A stretch of 9,629 nt of DNA from an uncultured Verrucomicrobiota bacterium (GTDB taxonomy: Bacteria; Verrucomicrobiota; Verrucomicrobiae; Opitutales; Opitutaceae). The notes under the pieces are model-generated. The model made no database searches. It was not told the origin of the DNA and was given only the letters and a program-made list of their open reading frames with translations. A program made the position numbers and the translations under genes. Of the stretch, positions 7,539 through 9,629 are shown one piece after another; positions within the stretch are counted from its first letter, which is position 1, and every line of letters starts with the position of its first letter. The stretch spans positions 1 to 9,629 of the forward strand of contig CAMLQS010000191.1 of assembly GCA_946482165.1 (NCBI GenBank), in the 5' to 3' direction.

Positions 7539-7560
7539 TTAGGGTCAACTAAGAATTATA
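7539..7560 (-). promoter_or_regulatory. Promoter -10 box and candidate DtxR/MntR-type operator of the metal importer operon
   Basis: On the minus strand a perfect TATAAT (7560-7555) is followed after 2 bases by TTAGTTGACCCTAA (7552-7539), an inverted repeat TTAG-N6-CTAA. A transcription start about 7 bases after the -10 box would fall inside the repeat, so a bound repressor would block initiation. The shape resembles DtxR/MntR-family operators (TTAGG...CCTAA), which control Mn/Fe uptake in other bacteria. The -35 region is poor (TGGATG at 7584-7579, 18-bp spacing). The -10 box is seen directly; the operator role is inferred. Confidence 0.5.
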
Positions 7561-7620
7561 GTTCATGCATTGCTTGGCCATCCACGTTCGTAAAAACCCG
7601 CGCATCCACGCAGTTCGCGT

Positions 7621-7649
7621 TTGCCACCGGATCGAGCGCTTCGTTTAAT
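7621..7649 (+). promoter_or_regulatory. cysK promoter (-35 TTGCCA, -10 TTTAAT)
   Basis: TTGCCA (7621-7626) and TTTAAT (7644-7649) are each one mismatch from the sigma-70 consensus and are separated by exactly 17 bp. The expected transcription start near 7656 leaves a leader of about 22 bases before the cysK ATG. The imperfect palindrome GGTAAGTTAACC (7654-7665) covers that start point and could be an operator. Confidence 0.6.
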
Positions 7650-7677
7650 CTTAGGTAAGTTAACCCACAAACCAAAC

Positions 7678-8652
7678 ATGGCTCGCATCTACAACGACAT
7701 CACCGAGACGATTGGTAATACGCCGCTCGTGCGTCTGAACCGCACGGCCGCCGCCCATGGCGCGCAGGCGGACATTCTGCTCAAGCTCGAGTTCTTCAAC
7801 CCGCTCTCCAGCGTTAAAGACCGCATCGGCAATGCGATGATCGAGGAGGCGCTGAAGTCAGGGCGCATCAACAAGGACACGATTCTCATCGAGCCCACCT
7901 CTGGAAACACGGGCATCGCGTTGGCTTTCGTGGCTGCGGCCAAGGGACTGAAACTGATCCTCACGATGCCCGAGACGATGTCGCTGGAGCGCCGCAAGCT
8001 CCTCAAGATCCTTGGCGCGAAACTCGTCCTCACCGAAGGGCCCAAGGGCATGAAGGGGGCGATCGCGAAGGCCGAGGAGCTCAACGCCAAGATACCGAAC
8101 AGCGTCATCCTTCAACAATTCGCGAACCCGGACAATCCCGCGATCCATCGCAAGACCACCGCGGAGGAGATCTGGCGCGACACCGACGGCAAGGTCGACT
8201 TCGTGGTTTCCGGAGTCGGCACCGGCGGCACGATCACCGGCGTGGGCGAGGTGCTGAAGGCCAAACGCGCCGACATCAAGATGGTCGCGGTCGAGCCCGC
8301 CGGCTCTCCGGTGCTTTCGGGCGGCCAGCCCGGCCCCCACAAGTTGCAGGGAATCGGAGCGGGCTTCGTTCCCGCCGTGCTGAACACCAAGATCATCGAC
8401 GAGATCATCCAGGTGAAGGAAAGCGACTCGGGCCCGATCTCGAAGCAGGTTAACACGCAGGACGGCATCCCCGTGGGCATTTCTTCGGGCGCCGCGATTT
8501 GGGCCGCGCTCGAGCTCGCCAAGCGTCCCGAGAACAAGGGCAAGACGATCGTCGCGATCATCCCGTCCTGTGCCGAGCGCTACCTCTCGTCCTGGCTCTT
8601 CGCCGACGTCGAGGTCGAGAGCGATAACGTCGATTCGCTCTTCGCCAAATAA
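7678..8652 (+). CDS. cysK: Cysteine synthase A (O-acetylserine sulfhydrylase)
   Basis: A 324-residue PLP enzyme that makes L-cysteine from O-acetylserine and sulfide in the cytoplasm. The fold-type II motifs are all present: K47 in [11 protein letters not shown] binds [16 protein letters not shown] (72-84) holds the substrate loop, GTGGTITG (181-188) grips the PLP phosphate, GISSGA (268-273) contacts the pyridine ring, and [10 protein letters not shown] lies at about 296-305. Length matches CysK rather than longer cystathionine beta-synthases. The ATG at 7678 begins [20 protein letters not shown], the normal N-terminus. An upstream in-frame TTG at 7621 is the -35 box of the promoter and is not a start. 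The leader before ATG (CACAAACCAAAC) has no Shine-Dalgarno. The gene is monocistronic: its own promoter, then a strong terminator. Its neighbours on both sides are unrelated in function. Confidence 0.96.
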   Translation: MARIYNDITETIGNTPLVRLNRTAAAHGAQADILLKLEFFNPLSSVKDRIGNAMIEEALKSGRINKDTILIEPTSGNTGIALAFVAAAKGLKLILTMPETMSLERRKLLKILGAKLVLTEGPKGMKGAIAKAEELNAKIPNSVILQQFANPDNPAIHRKTTAEEIWRDTDGKVDFVVSGVGTGGTITGVGEVLKAKRADIKMVAVEPAGSPVLSGGQPGPHKLQGIGAGFVPAVLNTKIIDEIIQVKESDSGPISKQVNTQDGIPVGISSGAAIWAALELAKRPENKGKTIVAIIPSCAERYLSSWLFADVEVESDNVDSLFAK

Positions 8653-8700
8653 GCGGGCGCCCGCCAGGCGCCTCAACTTCGAGCGGCTTTGGGCCGCGAT

Positions 8701-8732
8701 AAAAAGCCCGGGCTCTTGGCCCGGGCTTTTTT
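8701..8732 (+). terminator. Intrinsic terminator of cysK
   Basis: An 8-bp GC stem (GCCCGGGC at 8706-8713 and 8719-8726) closes a 5-base loop (TCTTG), is flanked on the left by A5 (8701-8705) and followed by T6 (8727-8732). The A-tract lets the stem extend by five A-T pairs and would also give a T-run on the other strand. Two further GC hairpins precede it, at 8653-8664 (GCGGGCGCCCGC) and 8683-8697 (GCGGC, 5-base loop, GCCGC). Confidence 0.93.
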
Positions 8733-8840
8733 CTGTTCAGCCGTATCACAGGAGAGCCAGCAAGGGGCCCGTCCAGGTTGATTCTAGCGCTGATGCGATC
8801 GCTGCGCGTTCGAGTTTCGTGGATGGCAAGCCGCGCCACG

Positions 8841-8845
8841 AGGGG
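8841..8845 (+). promoter_or_regulatory. Ribosome-binding site of the PfkB kinase gene
   Basis: AGGGG ends 11 bases before the ATG at 8857. It is the only recognisable Shine-Dalgarno ahead of a gene start in this window and supports this start. The rest of the 8733-8840 spacer shows TTGATT (8778-8783) but no matching -10 box, so the promoter is not resolved. Confidence 0.45.
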
Positions 8846-8856
8846 TATGGTTTTTC

Positions 8857-9629
8857 ATGCTCTATTCCGGCGCCCTGCCCACTGAAGTCGCGACCGTCAC
8901 GCTCAACCCGGCGATCGACCGCACGGTCTTGGTCGCGGGACTCGAGCCCGGGTCCGTGAATCGCGCCGATCTCGCGGGCGACCGGGCGGGCGGGAAGGGC
9001 GTCAACGTCGCGGTCGCGCTTGCGGAGCAGGGGCATCGCGTGGCGGCGATGGGGTTTCTTGGGCGGGAGAACGACGCGGTTTTCACGGACCATTTCGCGG
9101 CTTTCGGAGTGGCCGACTTTTGCCTGCGCCTGCCGGGTGCCACGCGCATGGGGATCAAAATCGTCGACTCCCGGCGCGGCGAGACGACCGACTTGAATTT
9201 TCCCGGGCTCGCTCCGGGGCTGGCGGCGGTTGCGGAGTTGTTGGAGCAGATCGAAAACCTTGAGGTCGGATGGTGCGTGCTGGCGGGCAGCCTGCCGCCG
9301 GGCGTCCCGGCGGACTTCTATGCGCAGGCGATCCGACGCTTGAAGATGCGCGGAGTTCGCGTGGCGTTGGACACGAGCGGGGCTCCGCTGGGCGAGGCGA
9401 TCGCGGCGGGGCCGGATCTTATCAAACCAAACGTGCATGAACTTGCCGTGCTGAGCGGGCGGGAGCTCCCGGGCGAGGCGGAGGTGATCGCGGCGGCGCG
9501 AAGGCTCGTGGCAGGCGGCGTGGGGCTTGTGGCGGTATCGCGCGGGGAATCGGGAGCGGTGCTGGTCACCGCGGACGAGATCGTGACGGCCCGGCCGCCG
9601 GCGATAGCGGTGCGAAGCACTGTCGGCGC
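8857..9629 (+). CDS. fruK: 1-phosphofructokinase-type PfkB family kinase, C-terminus beyond right edge
   Basis: A ribokinase-fold sugar-phosphate kinase that would phosphorylate fructose 1-phosphate to fructose 1,6-bisphosphate with ATP. The frame is open from ATG 8857 to the right edge (257 codons plus two bases). Visible motifs are TVTLNPAIDRTV (13-24), GGKGVN (45-50, first PfkB signature), LAGSLPPGV (142-150), LDTSG (171-175) and IKPNVHEL (189-196). The window stops inside RSTVGA, directly before the GD of the catalytic GAGD motif, so about 50-60 residues are missing by comparison with the family. The 1-phosphofructokinase group is preferred because of the NPAIDRT and LAGSLPPGV forms. Tagatose-6-phosphate kinase (LacC) or 6-phosphofructokinase 2 are close alternatives. 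A fructose PTS gene just past the edge would support fruK. It is separated from cysK by a strong terminator and so is a separate unit. Confidence 0.9.
   Translation, partial: MLYSGALPTEVATVTLNPAIDRTVLVAGLEPGSVNRADLAGDRAGGKGVNVAVALAEQGHRVAAMGFLGRENDAVFTDHFAAFGVADFCLRLPGATRMGIKIVDSRRGETTDLNFPGLAPGLAAVAELLEQIENLEVGWCVLAGSLPPGVPADFYAQAIRRLKMRGVRVALDTSGAPLGEAIAAGPDLIKPNVHELAVLSGRELPGEAEVIAAARRLVAGGVGLVAVSRGESGAVLVTADEIVTARPPAIAVRSTVG

Noticed and set aside
7621..7677. N-terminal extension of CysK from a TTG at 7621
   Set aside because: The added 19 residues are not part of the family, the TTG is the -35 box of a good promoter, and ATG 7678 gives the normal N-terminus.
7858..8676. Minus-strand open frame of 272 codons opposite cysK
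   Set aside because: cysK is unambiguous on the plus strand; the antisense product has no recognisable features.
8795..8802. GCGATCGC palindrome upstream of the PfkB kinase as an operator
   Set aside because: It is a single 8-bp self-complementary word in GC-rich DNA with no partner site and no promoter box at the right distance.
1..9629. tRNA, rRNA, CRISPR, insertion sequence or attachment site
   Set aside because: Reading both strands showed no cloverleaf-like segment, no regularly spaced repeats, no transposase and no terminal inverted repeats or target duplications.

Overview
The window is about 9.6 kb of high-GC chromosomal DNA with tightly packed genes, and every gene in it belongs to a family I can name. 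The closest fit is an Opitutaceae-like member of the Verrucomicrobiota. This rests on base composition, the protein style, an N-terminal module on the peptidase that I recall from verrucomicrobial secreted proteins, and the scarcity of Shine-Dalgarno sequences. No marker gene (rRNA, ribosomal protein) is present, so the placement is an inference. No gene-free stretch exceeds about 210 bases.

Left part (1-2538). A secreted GH2 beta-galactosidase-like enzyme on the minus strand runs off the left edge, with both catalytic glutamates in view. It is divergent from a small plus-strand cupin. The 193-bp space between them holds four GCGCAA/TTGCGC elements, two of them forming a spaced palindrome, a plausible operator for the sugar-hydrolase gene. 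A 122-bp convergent gap separates the cupin from the next minus-strand gene.

Central part (2539-7560, minus strand). A complete SitABCD/YfeABCD-type manganese/iron ABC importer reads from right to left: periplasmic binding protein, ATPase, permease, permease. A secreted papain-like (C1) cysteine peptidase follows the last permease on the same strand. The two permeases are tandem paralogues in near-constant 900-bp register. The operon promoter has a perfect TATAAT box followed at once by a TTAG-N6-CTAA inverted repeat, which resembles DtxR/MntR-family operators. Short hairpins lie on or near three stop codons in the operon.

Right part (7561-9629, plus strand). cysK (cysteine synthase A) has a well-formed promoter (TTGCCA-17 bp-TTTAAT) and ends in a textbook intrinsic terminator. 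A 1-phosphofructokinase-type PfkB kinase follows and runs off the right edge just before its catalytic GAGD motif.

The genes form separate units: polysaccharide use, metal import, cysteine synthesis and hexose phosphorylation. I see no mobile element, CRISPR array, tRNA, rRNA, toxin-antitoxin pair or defence system. I found no undescribed multi-gene system. The items most worth a second look are the metal-operon operator, the peptidase attached to that operon, and the repeated half-sites upstream of the GH2 gene.
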